Shown: positions 8,157 through 17,459, numbered from the stretch's first letter. The stretch is DNA of 34,954 nt from Promethearchaeota archaeon (GCA_030620005.1 JAUXAJ010000019.1:1-34954), one strand, 5' to 3'. Program-made: numbers and translations. The notes: generated from the letters alone by a model not told the origin.

Positions 8157-10613
8157 TTATTTCTTTTTTGACGCCCCAATAATTTTCTTGCAAAGGTTCA
8201 CGCCTAGTCCCGTTTTTTTGTTTAACATGTAAGGATTTTCTTTTTTTACCTGAGTGGCGGTATGATATCCGGCGTCATAAAGTATTCTCGCTCTCACTCG
8301 TGCCACATTACTTAATCTCAAGACAAGGTCGAATAATTCTTCCTTAACGCCATAATGAAGCCTTATTTTAAGGGTTTCTGACATTTCTGCTATGGTTATC
8401 ATCTTGTCTTGCAAGTCTGCTCCGCTGGAACTCAAATACTCGGCAATAATTCCTATGAACGTCACCATTCGCTCCAAGTTGTCTCTTACGGTGTACAAGT
8501 CGCCCGCCATGATGTTATACATGTCAAGAATTTGGTCCAAGGGCTCTTCGTCTGCATACTCTAATATCGGTTGGAGCATTCGATAGTCCCGAACCTTAAA
8601 TTCTGCTTTTAGTACTTCGTAAGCCTCTTTTATTAAGTCTTGAAACGAGTTCATTTCTTGATTCTCGAGTTTTTGTCTTATTAACACTCCAGAGACGGGG
8701 TATAAATATAGTCTAATGACGAGCTTTCCGAACTGAGAACACTTTAAAGAGCCGTCGTCGTTCTTGATCACGAGCCCCTTTTCGATCAAGTAATTAAGGA
8801 TGTATTGATTTTTCACGGAGTGAGGGACTATATCGTTCACGTACTTATGTAAGTTCTTGTCCGGAAATTCAATCAGGTATAGCAAGAAGGCCGTGATGTG
8901 GTCACAGAACTCGAAAGAAAACTCTTGATTTGCGTAATTGTCGGAAAGTCCGTTCTCAAACCCGCAAGAACATTTAGTGCCTAATTCCGAGTCGAATTGG
9001 CAGGTAAAAATTCCAAAATCGGTTTTCAAATACCCGTGAATGCAAGTATCTGTAATTTTAGAAAGTTTTACCTGAAGTTTTCGTTGCCTTAGGAGTTTTA
9101 CTTTTTTGGGCTCTGAATGAAGCTTTAAAATGTTTAACGGAGATATTTCCTTTATCATTAATATTTGTTCTAAAGGAATGTTCTGCTCCTTCATTTTAGA
9201 CTTTATTGCGAACCAAAAGTAAGTTTTTTCGAAAAACCTTTTTAATTCTTCAATGGTAATGGAATTTCCCTCGTAAATTCTAAGCAATACTTGTTCTTTT
9301 AGCGTGTCTATCTTGTTCAAGCCAGAGAGCAAGTCGTTATATTGAGGCACGGGTTTTTGACCGTCGTTAAAGGTCTTGAAGTAATAGTCCTCCACCCAGA
9401 ATCGTTCTTCCACATTTTCTGCGAGAACTATTCCGTATCCTACGGTGTCTAATCCCGGACGTCCTGCCCTTCCAAGCATTTGAAACATATCGTTTGGCGA
9501 AAATGGTTTAAAATAGGAGAATCCATCGCCGTTTTCGTAAAATCCAGAAAAATTGGTGATGTTATATCCCGATCTAACGAACCTCTTGAAGTTTTTTACG
9601 ACCACGACTCTTGCTGGAGTGTTCACGCCTGCTGAAAGCGTTGTAGTGCAGCAAATCACTTTTAAAACCTTCTTGCGGTATTGATCCTCTACTAACTTTC
9701 TCTCTTTCGGTAAAAGTCCCGCGTGATGGAAGGCGAGACCGTTTTTTATTGTTTTTTTCAAATCCCGGTTCCCCCCTTTTATTTTTTCTAACCTTTTCTC
9801 AAGATTCCTGCAAATTTTTAATTCAAATTCTTCGAGACTTCTCTTTACTAAGTCTTTCAAGTTCATGCAAGCTTGTTGCGTCGATTTTCTCTTATTTAAA
9901 AAAATTAAAAGTTGTCCGTTTTCTTCTAAAGTTGACTTAACAATTTTCTTTAGCGTCGAAGCCTTGTTTTGGGTTAATTCTATTTTATAATGTAAAGGCA
10001 CTGGTCTTACATCGGATTTGATGAGCGTCGTTTTGTTTCCCAAAGATGTGAGCCAGGAATTAAAAAACTCGGGATTTGCTATGGTTGCTGACAAGCCTAT
10101 AACCTGAGGGTTGTGCAAAAATTCGTTCAATCTTATAATCAAGGATTCTAACCTTGGACCTCTGGAACTATCCCCTACCACTTGGATCTCATCCACGATC
10201 ACGGTAGATATTTCAAATATCCATTCCTTATCGTGAAAGTTCCTAAGGATAGAATCCATTTTTTCGTAAGTAGTTATCAGAATGTCAGTTTTCTCTAATT
10301 TCGAGTCGTCCACATCGTAATCGCCTATGGATAGCTCCACCTTCACGCCAAATTTATCGTAGCTTTTTTTGAAGTGCGCGTATTTCTCCGAAGCAAGCGC
10401 CTTGAACGGCACCAGATAAACAGATTTTCCAAGATCTTGGAACACATTATTTATTGCGCACATCTCTCCTATTAATGTCTTACCGCTACCAGAAGGGGCG
10501 CAGACTAAAAACGATTTCTGGAAAAAGAGCCCCTTTCTAATGGCTTCTTTTTGAATGTCTCTTAACTGAAATATTCGATCTTCGAATAAAACTCTAAGGA
10601 TCCTTTCGTCCAC
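8157..10613 (-). CDS. hel308: Hel308/Ski2-like DNA helicase with an inserted SWIM zinc finger
   Basis: Superfamily 2 helicase, 818 residues against roughly 700-720 for typical archaeal Hel308. Motif I APSGSGKT at 39-46, DEIQ (motif II) at 141-144, SAT at 175-177, motif VI QMLGRAGRPG at 378-387. A winged-helix/ratchet (Sec63-like) region follows, and at the end an HhH-like RVRARILYDAGYHTATQV, as in Hel308 domain V. Between the motor and the ratchet, residues about 505-580 carry CSC (548-550) and CDH (570-572). This is the CxC-(n)-CxH signature of a SWIM zinc finger and is not part of standard Hel308. GTG start at 10613. The same frame stays open and coding-like for 35 more codons upstream without a normal start. 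Probably acts at stalled forks, transcribed with the upstream small zinc protein. Confidence 0.85.
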   Translation of the reverse strand: MDERILRVLFEDRIFQLRDIQKEAIRKGLFFQKSFLVCAPSGSGKTLIGEMCAINNVFQDLGKSVYLVPFKALASEKYAHFKKSYDKFGVKVELSIGDYDVDDSKLEKTDILITTYEKMDSILRNFHDKEWIFEISTVIVDEIQVVGDSSRGPRLESLIIRLNEFLHNPQVIGLSATIANPEFFNSWLTSLGNKTTLIKSDVRPVPLHYKIELTQNKASTLKKIVKSTLEENGQLLIFLNKRKSTQQACMNLKDLVKRSLEEFELKICRNLEKRLEKIKGGNRDLKKTIKNGLAFHHAGLLPKERKLVEDQYRKKVLKVICCTTTLSAGVNTPARVVVVKNFKRFVRSGYNITNFSGFYENGDGFSYFKPFSPNDMFQMLGRAGRPGLDTVGYGIVLAENVEERFWVEDYYFKTFNDGQKPVPQYNDLLSGLNKIDTLKEQVLLRIYEGNSITIEELKRFFEKTYFWFAIKSKMKEQNIPLEQILMIKEISPLNILKLHSEPKKVKLLRQRKLQVKLSKITDTCIHGYLKTDFGIFTCQFDSELGTKCSCGFENGLSDNYANQEFSFEFCDHITAFLLYLIEFPDKNLHKYVNDIVPHSVKNQYILNYLIEKGLVIKNDDGSLKCSQFGKLVIRLYLYPVSGVLIRQKLENQEMNSFQDLIKEAYEVLKAEFKVRDYRMLQPILEYADEEPLDQILDMYNIMAGDLYTVRDNLERMVTFIGIIAEYLSSSGADLQDKMITIAEMSETLKIRLHYGVKEELFDLVLRLSNVARVRARILYDAGYHTATQVKKENPYMLNKKTGLGVNLCKKIIGASKKK

Positions 10614-10755
10614 GATGTATTTGAAAATCTCATCGTCCCTAGTGACATTTAACTCTTCTTTTAACTCTCCAATGTCTCTTTTCTCAGTAAAATTTATTAT
10701 GCTTACCTTAACGCACCTTCATTGCTATTTTATTCCTTTAATCCTTCGGTTCAAT

Positions 10756-11064
10756 TTAAACCGGATTCAACAATCTCTTCGGAATTTGATTGAATGTGCT
10801 CGAATCTCGAGAGAGTTCCACGCTCTTAACAACTTGAGTGCCCCTCACGGTTAAATGCCTGTTCATATAAAAAATGACAGCGTGGAGCGGGTCGCCGTGC
10901 AAGTTTAGGTGAGCGTAAGGAAACCTGTGCTCTTCGTTAAATTCGTTTAGAATATCAAGTTCAATTCCAATTTCGTTTTTTTCGCCACAAGCAGGACATT
11001 CGTGAACATTTTTTACCTTTTGCTTGACATTTTGGATGCTTTTTGGATCCCTTGAAATAGTCAT
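10756..11064 (-). CDS. Small zinc-binding protein (CPACG), conserved-looking hypothetical
   Basis: A 102-residue soluble protein. A CPACG knuckle at about residues 23-27 is followed by an acidic stretch and a His-rich segment (HLNLHGDPLHAVIFYMNRH) that could complete a metal site. The C-terminus ends in KSVELSRDSSTFNQIP. No named family recognised. ATG start at 11064 with a T7C-TATA promoter about 50 nt upstream. The gene lies 142 nt upstream of the Hel308-like gene on the same strand, so co-transcription is likely and a link to DNA processing is possible. Confidence 0.6.
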   Translation of the reverse strand: MTISRDPKSIQNVKQKVKNVHECPACGEKNEIGIELDILNEFNEEHRFPYAHLNLHGDPLHAVIFYMNRHLTVRGTQVVKSVELSRDSSTFNQIPKRLLNPV

Positions 11065-11110
11065 TTTATAACCTGCAATTTAATCACTTTAAAATCTTGT
11101 AAGACGGACA

Positions 11111-11127
11111 AATATAAAGAAAAAAAT
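11111..11127 (-). promoter_or_regulatory. T7C-TATA promoter of the zinc protein/Hel308 operon
   Basis: The complement reads TTTTTTTCTTTATATT. It lies about 50 nt upstream of ATG 11064. Confidence 0.5.
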
Positions 11128-11204
11128 GACTTTTTTGTATCCATTATTTTATAAATTTTTCTTGAGAATCGATTCTATAAAGATTTTGACGACCACGAAT
11201 TGAA

Positions 11205-11220
11205 TTTTTTCTTTATAAAT
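11205..11220 (+). promoter_or_regulatory. T6C-TATA promoter of the membrane-protein trio
   Basis: TTTTTTCTTTATAAAT, about 30 nt before ATG 11248. It supports 11248 as the start and a leaderless transcript, rather than the TTG at 11200, which would lie upstream of the TATA box. Confidence 0.6.
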
Positions 11221-11247
11221 GTAGAGTTGTTAGTGTTTTTGATTATC

Positions 11248-12984
11248 ATGGCAAATGTTAACGAATTATTTAGATCGTCTGTTTGGGATTTTGAATTCTT
11301 GTTCGATTTAATAAAAACTTCTATTGATGAAGGAAAGTACGAAGTAGCCTTAAAATTAGCTACGATTGGTTTAAACGAGGCAATCAATCAGAGCAAAAAA
11401 GAATGGCAAGATAAATTCGATGCCGTCTATTTTGAGCTAAAAAATCTCCACGATACCAAAATTAAGGGCGATATATCGGAAGATTATCAAAAAAATAATG
11501 CATGTTTTAAAACCGTGTCTAATAAGCAAGAAATCTTGGTTCCTCTTGAACATGGAATTAGAAATCTCGATGTTGGCTCATGTATTGAACAAGAGGAACC
11601 ACTAGATCTTGAAATTAAAGATGAAAAAGACGAATTTGATGTTATAATTAATTTTGCAATTAGCAATTTTCTAAGTGATGACACGCCAGTAACCAAAAAT
11701 TTACATTGTATGAACAAGATTTATCAAGGACCTGATCGCGAAGTTGATAATGGGGTACTATTACAAAAGGATGAAGAAGCTAGTGGAGAAAAGGTTAAGA
11801 CAATAGAAATAAAAATCGACGAATTTCACGACGAAGTATTGGAACAGAATGTATCGAAATGCCTTGGAAGGGAAATAAAAATGGCTATAACATCGTCGGG
11901 ATTTGAAATAATTCCAAGAAAGTTAATGAACGATCTTTACGAGGATATGGACGTCATCGCGTTCAAGTTGATAAAAGTTAAAGAATTCTTGGACATTTTT
12001 TTAATAGTTCCCGTTAAAATAAGCGCTTTAAAAGGAAGAATGATAGTATCAGAAATGAATATTGATTACTTGCCGAATAATGGGTCGTTAAAATTGACGA
12101 GACTCGATAAAAAATTGCTGACGCAACCTTACTTTAAAAAACTTGAACGGGTTCAAGCATTGATTTTTAAAGATCTATCAGGTAAAAGTAAGTTGACTAG
12201 ATATATTAGTAATTACTTGAAAAAAGAAGTCATTCCACAAAAAACAGCGTCAAATAAGACGTTATTCCTGAGGACAGGTCAACTCGAGCATGTGGTATTG
12301 ATCGATCCCGTTCTCGTGAGCGTTAAAGAACCCGGATGTGCAGAGAAATCGATAAAGTTTCCTTATCAAAAGAGTTCGAACACTCATGTTGTAAGGATTG
12401 ATGGGTTGCCGAAATTATTAGATTTCTTGGAATCCAAGTATTTTCAATTGGAAAAACGCTCTGAAAATAGTAACTCTATACACTTTTATTTCGACTCATT
12501 AACTGCGTTCGTGACAAACCTGAGGCTTGCAATGATTCCTTTTCTCGCGTTTGGATTTACTTTTCTCGTCATGGTTTTATTTCAAGTTAAAGAGCTGTTC
12601 CAACTTTTAGCAAATTTAGCAATCGCCTGCTCATTAGTTTTTACCGCTATTGGGGCGTTTCTTTATTATAATTTCTATAGAAAGAAATCTTTTATAAAAA
12701 AAGAGTTTAACACGCCTTACTTTAAAAGACCAGTTAACTTAACTGAATCTAGCCTACTCCTGATCAAAGAAGAGCTCTCACCTGAAACGATGAAACAATT
12801 CATATACGAATGCTACGGAAAAAAGTTAAAAGGAGCTCTAATTAGTGTTTCAGAAGAAGTTTCGAAGAAAAAAGAAAGCAAGACACTAAATAACGAAATA
12901 GAAGCAAGCACGGGTGATATTCAACAAGCTCGAGACGAACCAAGCGCTTTAATTAAAAAATACAGCTCGTTCTTGGAGGATTAA
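11248..12984 (+). CDS. Unrecognised two-TM membrane protein with large cytoplasmic regions (trio gene 1)
   Basis: 578 residues from ATG 11248. The N-terminus (about 1-55) is a pair of helices of the form LIKTSIDEGKYEVALKLA, similar in style to TPR/HEPN-like helical modules. Residues 60-190 are acidic and variable. Residues about 200-410 form a mixed alpha/beta domain. Two TM helices follow at about 425-446 and 453-476 (IPFLAFGFTFLVMV and ANLAIACSLVFTAIGAF), then a 100-residue charged C-terminal tail. No signal peptide. Stop TAA is 4 nt before the GTG of the next gene, so gene 1 is the promoter-proximal member of a three-gene operon. I do not recognise a family and give no function. Confidence 0.65.
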   Translation: MANVNELFRSSVWDFEFLFDLIKTSIDEGKYEVALKLATIGLNEAINQSKKEWQDKFDAVYFELKNLHDTKIKGDISEDYQKNNACFKTVSNKQEILVPLEHGIRNLDVGSCIEQEEPLDLEIKDEKDEFDVIINFAISNFLSDDTPVTKNLHCMNKIYQGPDREVDNGVLLQKDEEASGEKVKTIEIKIDEFHDEVLEQNVSKCLGREIKMAITSSGFEIIPRKLMNDLYEDMDVIAFKLIKVKEFLDIFLIVPVKISALKGRMIVSEMNIDYLPNNGSLKLTRLDKKLLTQPYFKKLERVQALIFKDLSGKSKLTRYISNYLKKEVIPQKTASNKTLFLRTGQLEHVVLIDPVLVSVKEPGCAEKSIKFPYQKSSNTHVVRIDGLPKLLDFLESKYFQLEKRSENSNSIHFYFDSLTAFVTNLRLAMIPFLAFGFTFLVMVLFQVKELFQLLANLAIACSLVFTAIGAFLYYNFYRKKSFIKKEFNTPYFKRPVNLTESSLLLIKEELSPETMKQFIYECYGKKLKGALISVSEEVSKKKESKTLNNEIEASTGDIQQARDEPSALIKKYSSFLED

Positions 12985-12988
12985 AAAA

Positions 12989-13756
12989 GTGGAGTTTGAA
13001 ACAAGACAAGGGTTCAGGTTCGCGTATTTTGCAGGATTGATAATGTTTTTCTTCTCGCTATTTTTAGAGTGGTATTCCTTTCAAGCTGTGAACGAACGCA
13101 ACGAACCAATAGCTTCTTGGGGGTACGATTTTATCAATGGCTGGTCAACTACCTTTTTAAAACCAAGTGCATTTAACGACATGGTAAAACCTGCGGATTT
13201 TTCAGTTTCTATCGTAATATTTATAATTTCTATCGTAATAATAATGGCGTCAGCATGCATCGCGTTATTTCGAGATTTAGATTCCGAAGAGGGCTTGGAA
13301 AAAGCGAGTTCTTTTACTTTAATCAACGCTTTTTTGTTGATATTGATCGGAATTTATTGTTTCGTGTTTCCAGTAATGTTTTTTCTTGAAAACGATTTAT
13401 ACTTTCCCTTCGTGGTTGTAACTGACAACGATATAAGAGTTAGGTACTTTCACTCCGTAGGTCCGGGATACTACTTGCAAGCCGTGTCGTTCGCGCTGAT
13501 AGTTCCTTACTCGCTATTTTATCACTTTACCGTGTCCAAATTTGCACGCAAGGATAGCACGGTTTCAAAAATATTACAGAACTACATTGAATCCGTGAAG
13601 GAACCCATCGATTTGGATAAGCTCATTGCTGAAGAGAAGTTGAGATTACGATTTAACGATTACATTGAAGATACCTCCGAAGAATCGGGATTATTTATTG
13701 GTAATGGAAAAATAAAAACAAAACGAAGAAGAAAGGCTGAGGTAGAAGAATGGTGA
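12989..13756 (+). CDS. Unrecognised four-TM membrane protein (trio gene 2)
   Basis: 255 residues. Four TM segments: about 11-31 (FAYFAGLIMFFFSLFLEWY), 72-94, 107-132 and 161-182. A loop of about 40 residues between TM1 and TM2 is rich in Trp/Phe (SWGYDFINGW), and the loop between TM3 and TM4 is acidic. The C-terminal 70 residues are soluble and end in a Lys/Arg-rich patch (KIKTKRRRKAEVEEW). GTG start directly after gene 1; its stop overlaps the ATG of gene 3 by 7 nt, so translation is probably coupled. No homologue recognised. Confidence 0.65.
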   Translation: MEFETRQGFRFAYFAGLIMFFFSLFLEWYSFQAVNERNEPIASWGYDFINGWSTTFLKPSAFNDMVKPADFSVSIVIFIISIVIIMASACIALFRDLDSEEGLEKASSFTLINAFLLILIGIYCFVFPVMFFLENDLYFPFVVVTDNDIRVRYFHSVGPGYYLQAVSFALIVPYSLFYHFTVSKFARKDSTVSKILQNYIESVKEPIDLDKLIAEEKLRLRFNDYIEDTSEESGLFIGNGKIKTKRRRKAEVEEW

Positions 13757-14619
13757 ACGATTCAAAATTAAAAGAATTAATTGCGGTTTGTAGGGAAACG
13801 GACAATTACAAGAAATTGGCTGTAGTAAGTTTCATAATAACTAGCAATTTATTGGACGAAATCGGAATGAAATTAGGGTTAAGACCGAGAAATAGAGAAA
13901 ATGGCGAAAAAATTTATCAATACGCCAAAATAATTAACCACCTTTTAAGTAAGAATCTGGGTATAACGTTAATTGACGAAGAACAAATTTTAACTGTAGA
14001 GACCATGGAAAACGAATTTCTGGAAAAGAAAGGAAATGTTCCGCTCAAATACTCCAGGAAGATGTTTAAATTTTACTACGATTTGCGGAAATTATATGTT
14101 CCAAACGTGCGCGAGGTCTTAGAACCTAAATTTTTAAACAAATATCCGGACCTCAAGTTTTATTCTTCTTTAAGAGCAGGATCTTTTAAAAAAAGTAATG
14201 ACAAAAAAGGTTTATCCGGTTTAATTACACCATTGATATTGCCCCAAATTGAACTGAGAGAACACGCGATCCAAGAAAAATTAAATTCCAAGTTTGACAA
14301 GGATTTATTTGAAGAATTCATTCACCTGAAGAATTACAAGAAATCGCTAAAGACTGGAAGCGATAAGGGAAAAATTAAAGTAAAGGGAGCATTAATCGAT
14401 AACTTGGAATTTCAGCGCACTATTGACAACATTTACGGTTACTTGATAATGGGAGTAATTGCGTTGCTTTTCACGTTAGGAGTTGTCATAGTAATTGAAA
14501 CCATCGTGCATCCGTTTTTAATGGACGCCTTGAGTCCAATACTCCTCACATTTTTTGGCTTCAGCGGATTTTTAATTTTATTGTATAAGAATTACTTTAA
14601 AAAAGAGGGGAGTCAGTAA
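13750..14619 (+). CDS. Unrecognised membrane protein with N-terminal helical domain (trio gene 3)
   Basis: 289 residues. Residues 1-120 are all-helical (YKKLAVVSFIITSNLLDEIG, later FKFYYDLRKLYVPN). The arrangement recalls HEPN-like or DUF4145-like four-helix domains, but the RxxxxH nuclease motif is absent, so this is only a resemblance. Residues 120-225 are basic and soluble. Two TM helices follow at about 230-253 and 258-280 (GYLIMGVIALLFTLGVVIVI). The ATG overlaps the end of gene 2. Together the trio looks like one membrane complex. Confidence 0.6.
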   Translation: MVNDSKLKELIAVCRETDNYKKLAVVSFIITSNLLDEIGMKLGLRPRNRENGEKIYQYAKIINHLLSKNLGITLIDEEQILTVETMENEFLEKKGNVPLKYSRKMFKFYYDLRKLYVPNVREVLEPKFLNKYPDLKFYSSLRAGSFKKSNDKKGLSGLITPLILPQIELREHAIQEKLNSKFDKDLFEEFIHLKNYKKSLKTGSDKGKIKVKGALIDNLEFQRTIDNIYGYLIMGVIALLFTLGVVIVIETIVHPFLMDALSPILLTFFGFSGFLILLYKNYFKKEGSQ

Positions 14620-14742
14620 TTACCGATTTTTTTAGGTTATTTTGTTATTATCTTCTTTTTGGATGTATTTAAAAGATAAACCTCAAAAATTTGAGTATAT
14701 AAATAATTTGATCCGCTGATCTTAACAGGACTTTAATTTTAA

Positions 14743-14758
14743 TTTTTTCTTTAAATAA
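14743..14758 (+). promoter_or_regulatory. T6C-TATA promoter (PP-loop gene)
   Basis: TTTTTTCTTTAAATA, about 80 nt before ATG 14840. Nearly identical to 16057-16070, which precedes the next gene. The transcript would have a leader of about 60 nt. Confidence 0.45.
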
Positions 14759-14839
14759 AATTGGAAAAAATAGAAGGTAATTTCTAAAAGATAATAGAAA
14801 AACAAGAAGCAAGAAAAAAATTACGTAAAATGTGATTTC

Positions 14840-16009
14840 ATGACCGAAACTCAAATAATTTGTAAGAATTGCATATTGCCAAACGGATTTTTAGGAATAA
14901 AACTTAACCCCGATAGATTATGCAATTTCTGCTCCGACACTGCTTACGAGAACCCGAACATGAAGAGAGTTCAAATAAACGAGCAAAAACGAAAATTATG
15001 TTTAGACGATTGGAATGAAGCCGTTAAAGTAATGCAAGAGAATCGCGGAACGCTACAACATGACTGTGTTATTGGTTATTCGGGAGGAAAGGATTCCACC
15101 GCACTGGTAGACACTTTCGTGCACGAATACAAGCTCAATCCTCTGTTGATTACCGTTGATACGGGATTCATGACTGATGTTGCAAAAAAAAACATCAAGG
15201 ATACCTTGACTAAAATGAATTTATACGAAAACCACGTGTTAATTGAAGCTGCTATTCCCACTTTCAAGAAGCTATACAAGTATTATTTTTTTAACCACGA
15301 TTCGAACGAAAAAAGCCTTACCGTGGATATATGCCATTCCTGCACGGATCTCATTCATACGATCGTTGTGAAAGAGGCGATGAAAAGGGGATTGAAACTT
15401 GTCGTTATTGGGTTCTCTCCCGACCAAATAGCCCGATATTTTTACGAGACTTCGAGGGAAGAAACCTTAAAAGACGGCACGCCGGACAATAGTTTGAAAG
15501 CAACCTTAGAAGAGAGCGATTTTAAATGGTATTTTAATTCAAGTGAAGTATCTCTCGCAAAGGTTCCTCGAGTCTTGTATCCTTATCATGTGATTGACTA
15601 CGACGAAAACGAAATAATCAATCGCGTTGAAACCAAGGGATTAATTGAAGTGGGAAAAGCCGACCCTACCTTGACTAATTGCCACGTGGTAAAAGCCGCG
15701 TTAATGTACGATTTTCACAGGTATGGGGGAATAACTTACGCATTGCAATACGCAGAATTGGTTCGACAACAAGCAAGCGAAGAAACTCACAAGGTTGCCA
15801 GGAAAAAATGGCTACGATTGTATAAAGGCGTAGCCAATTCCATTTTAAAAGGCACATTCAATATTGATGGTATGAATACGTTTTTTGATAATATTAGAGT
15901 TTCTAAAAAAGAGCTAATGGATTCTATCGTAAAAAAGAGAGATAAAGATCCGAATAAGGAACAAATAATTAAAAACATTGAATTAATTAGGCACAAGAAT
16001 TTCAAGTAA
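14840..16009 (+). CDS. PP-loop ATPase, N-acetyl-sugar amidotransferase-like (WbpG/PseA type)
   Basis: 389 residues. Two CxxC knuckles frame the N-terminus (C-KNC at about 8-11 and C-NFC at 29-32), as in the sugar amidotransferases WbpG/PseA. The PP-loop GYSGGKDS lies at about residues 79-86. Such enzymes adenylate a substrate with ATP, releasing pyrophosphate, to let ammonia or sulfur replace an oxygen. WbpG-type enzymes work with glutamine amidotransferase and cyclase partners to make acetamidino sugars; no such partners are in the window. Two further Cys (CHSC) sit after the ATP domain and may bind metal. This leaves tRNA thiolation-type enzymes as an alternative. ATG start, followed by strong T-tracts. 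Confidence 0.72.
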   Translation: MTETQIICKNCILPNGFLGIKLNPDRLCNFCSDTAYENPNMKRVQINEQKRKLCLDDWNEAVKVMQENRGTLQHDCVIGYSGGKDSTALVDTFVHEYKLNPLLITVDTGFMTDVAKKNIKDTLTKMNLYENHVLIEAAIPTFKKLYKYYFFNHDSNEKSLTVDICHSCTDLIHTIVVKEAMKRGLKLVVIGFSPDQIARYFYETSREETLKDGTPDNSLKATLEESDFKWYFNSSEVSLAKVPRVLYPYHVIDYDENEIINRVETKGLIEVGKADPTLTNCHVVKAALMYDFHRYGGITYALQYAELVRQQASEETHKVARKKWLRLYKGVANSILKGTFNIDGMNTFFDNIRVSKKELMDSIVKKRDKDPNKEQIIKNIELIRHKNFK

Positions 16010-16011
16010 AA

Positions 16012-16051
16012 TTTTTTTATGCTATATTTTTTTTAATATTCCGACTTTTTT
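16012..16051 (+). terminator. Oligo-T terminator after the PP-loop gene
   Basis: Three T-runs (7-9, 8 and 6-7 T) begin within 5 nt of the TAA stop, with no hairpin. Confidence 0.5.
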
Positions 16052-16056
16052 GTTAA

Positions 16057-16070
16057 TTTTTCTTTAAATA
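16057..16070 (+). promoter_or_regulatory. T5C-TATA promoter of the double-GNAT gene
   Basis: TTTTTCTTTAAATA, about 47 nt upstream of GTG 16117. It nearly repeats the element at 14743. Confidence 0.45.
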
Positions 16071-16116
16071 AAAATAACAATAAATTTTAAACACTAAATT
16101 AAAAAGTTGAAAAAAA

Positions 16117-17352
16117 GTGCTATCAAAACAAAGTTTAATCGAACCTGTAATACTTTTAAACGAATTGTTTCCAAAATATTCTAATCGATTTCTAAGCTAT
16201 TTTGAAGATATAATCGACACGAGCGATCACAAAAGTATTAGTCTTAACTTTAAGATACGAGAAAAATCTCACATGAAAAAATTGAGCCCCATACTAAAGT
16301 TAGCCAAACCAAAAGATGCTAAGATAATAATTGAGCTCGTGAAAGAAGCTTATGAAGGAACATATCCCTACAAAGAAATGGAAGACGAACTCGAAGTTCG
16401 TAAAATGATCAAATCAGGTAAAATTACCTTCGTATTATTTAAAAATCCTAAGAACCAAGATGAAATCATCGGTTCCACTGCTTTTGTCGTTGACTTAGAA
16501 GCTAAAAAAGGGTATTTGAGGAGTTTAGTTGTAAAAAAAAAGTATCTCGGTGTCTTGGATGCTTCAAAGGCTTATATAGGAAGTTGTATAATAGTTTGGC
16601 TTGCGTACAAAAAAGAAATCTTAATTTGGTGGGGGGAGGCTCGGACTGCTGATGCTAAATCACAATATATTAACAGGCTTTGCAGCTTAACGCCCATAGG
16701 TTTTTACCCAAATAAAGACATATTTTTTAATAAAATCGAATCCGATTTGATGATGATTTCATACAACGAAAAAGCCTTACATGAATACCGACGGAAAGAT
16801 ATTCCTGAAGTTATACCCGAAGTATTCGACTGTTTTAACTTTTCTGACGAACATTTCAGCTTAGGTCCCGTTAATTATGTGGAACCCATGCTCCATTTGG
16901 ACCCAGAAGAGTTAGTCGAAATAAGTAAGAATCTGGCTACAAGCGTTAAAAGAGATATGTTCGGTTACGAAACAATTAGATTTTCGTTACCAAATTCAAA
17001 TTCTTACTTCGAATTCTTGCACACTCCTAGAGTTCAAAACTTCGAAAAAACAAGGTATAAAATAAAAAATCTTGAAGAGCTTTTCGTTTTCGTTGAAGAA
17101 TTTAAGAAATACGCAAATAAATTGAATATACGCTATTTTGAAGTTTATATTTCCGCTTACGAACCAACACATCAGAAAATTTTCCTTGATGCTGGCTTTT
17201 ATCCAAGAGGGTACATACCTAGTTGGAAATTTGATAAAAAAAGAGGAGATTTTGAAGATCATGTTTTGTTTAACTTTTTTCTAGGATTTATAGATACGAA
17301 CATTCAATTAATACCCGAAGGTCAAGAACTATTGAGGCATATAAAAATATAA
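16117..17352 (+). CDS. Two-domain GNAT-family N-acetyltransferase-like protein
   Basis: 411 residues, soluble. Residues about 55-215 fit a GNAT domain: an opening LAKPKDAKIIIELVKEAYEG, a central strand and acetyl-CoA region near GYLRSLVVKKKYLGVLDASK, and a C-terminal strand (LTPIGFYPNKDIFF). The pyrophosphate-binding loop is not a clean R/QxxGxG/A. Residues 250-400 look like a second, more diverged GNAT half ending in DAGFYPRGYIPSW, a pattern seen at the end of several two-domain acyltransferases. GTG start; about 50 residues precede the first GNAT strand, and an ATG at residue 53 is an alternative start. Substrate unknown. It lies between the PP-loop enzyme and another GNAT-like protein. Confidence 0.65.
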   Translation: MLSKQSLIEPVILLNELFPKYSNRFLSYFEDIIDTSDHKSISLNFKIREKSHMKKLSPILKLAKPKDAKIIIELVKEAYEGTYPYKEMEDELEVRKMIKSGKITFVLFKNPKNQDEIIGSTAFVVDLEAKKGYLRSLVVKKKYLGVLDASKAYIGSCIIVWLAYKKEILIWWGEARTADAKSQYINRLCSLTPIGFYPNKDIFFNKIESDLMMISYNEKALHEYRRKDIPEVIPEVFDCFNFSDEHFSLGPVNYVEPMLHLDPEELVEISKNLATSVKRDMFGYETIRFSLPNSNSYFEFLHTPRVQNFEKTRYKIKNLEELFVFVEEFKKYANKLNIRYFEVYISAYEPTHQKIFLDAGFYPRGYIPSWKFDKKRGDFEDHVLFNFFLGFIDTNIQLIPEGQELLRHIKI

Positions 17353-17459
17353 ATATTCTTTTTTGTTTATTTTTTAACTTATTTAACTCAATAGATACTA
17401 AAATAAGAAATAAATTCAAAAAAAGTTTATTTTAAAAATACTAAAGAATCGCAATTGTT

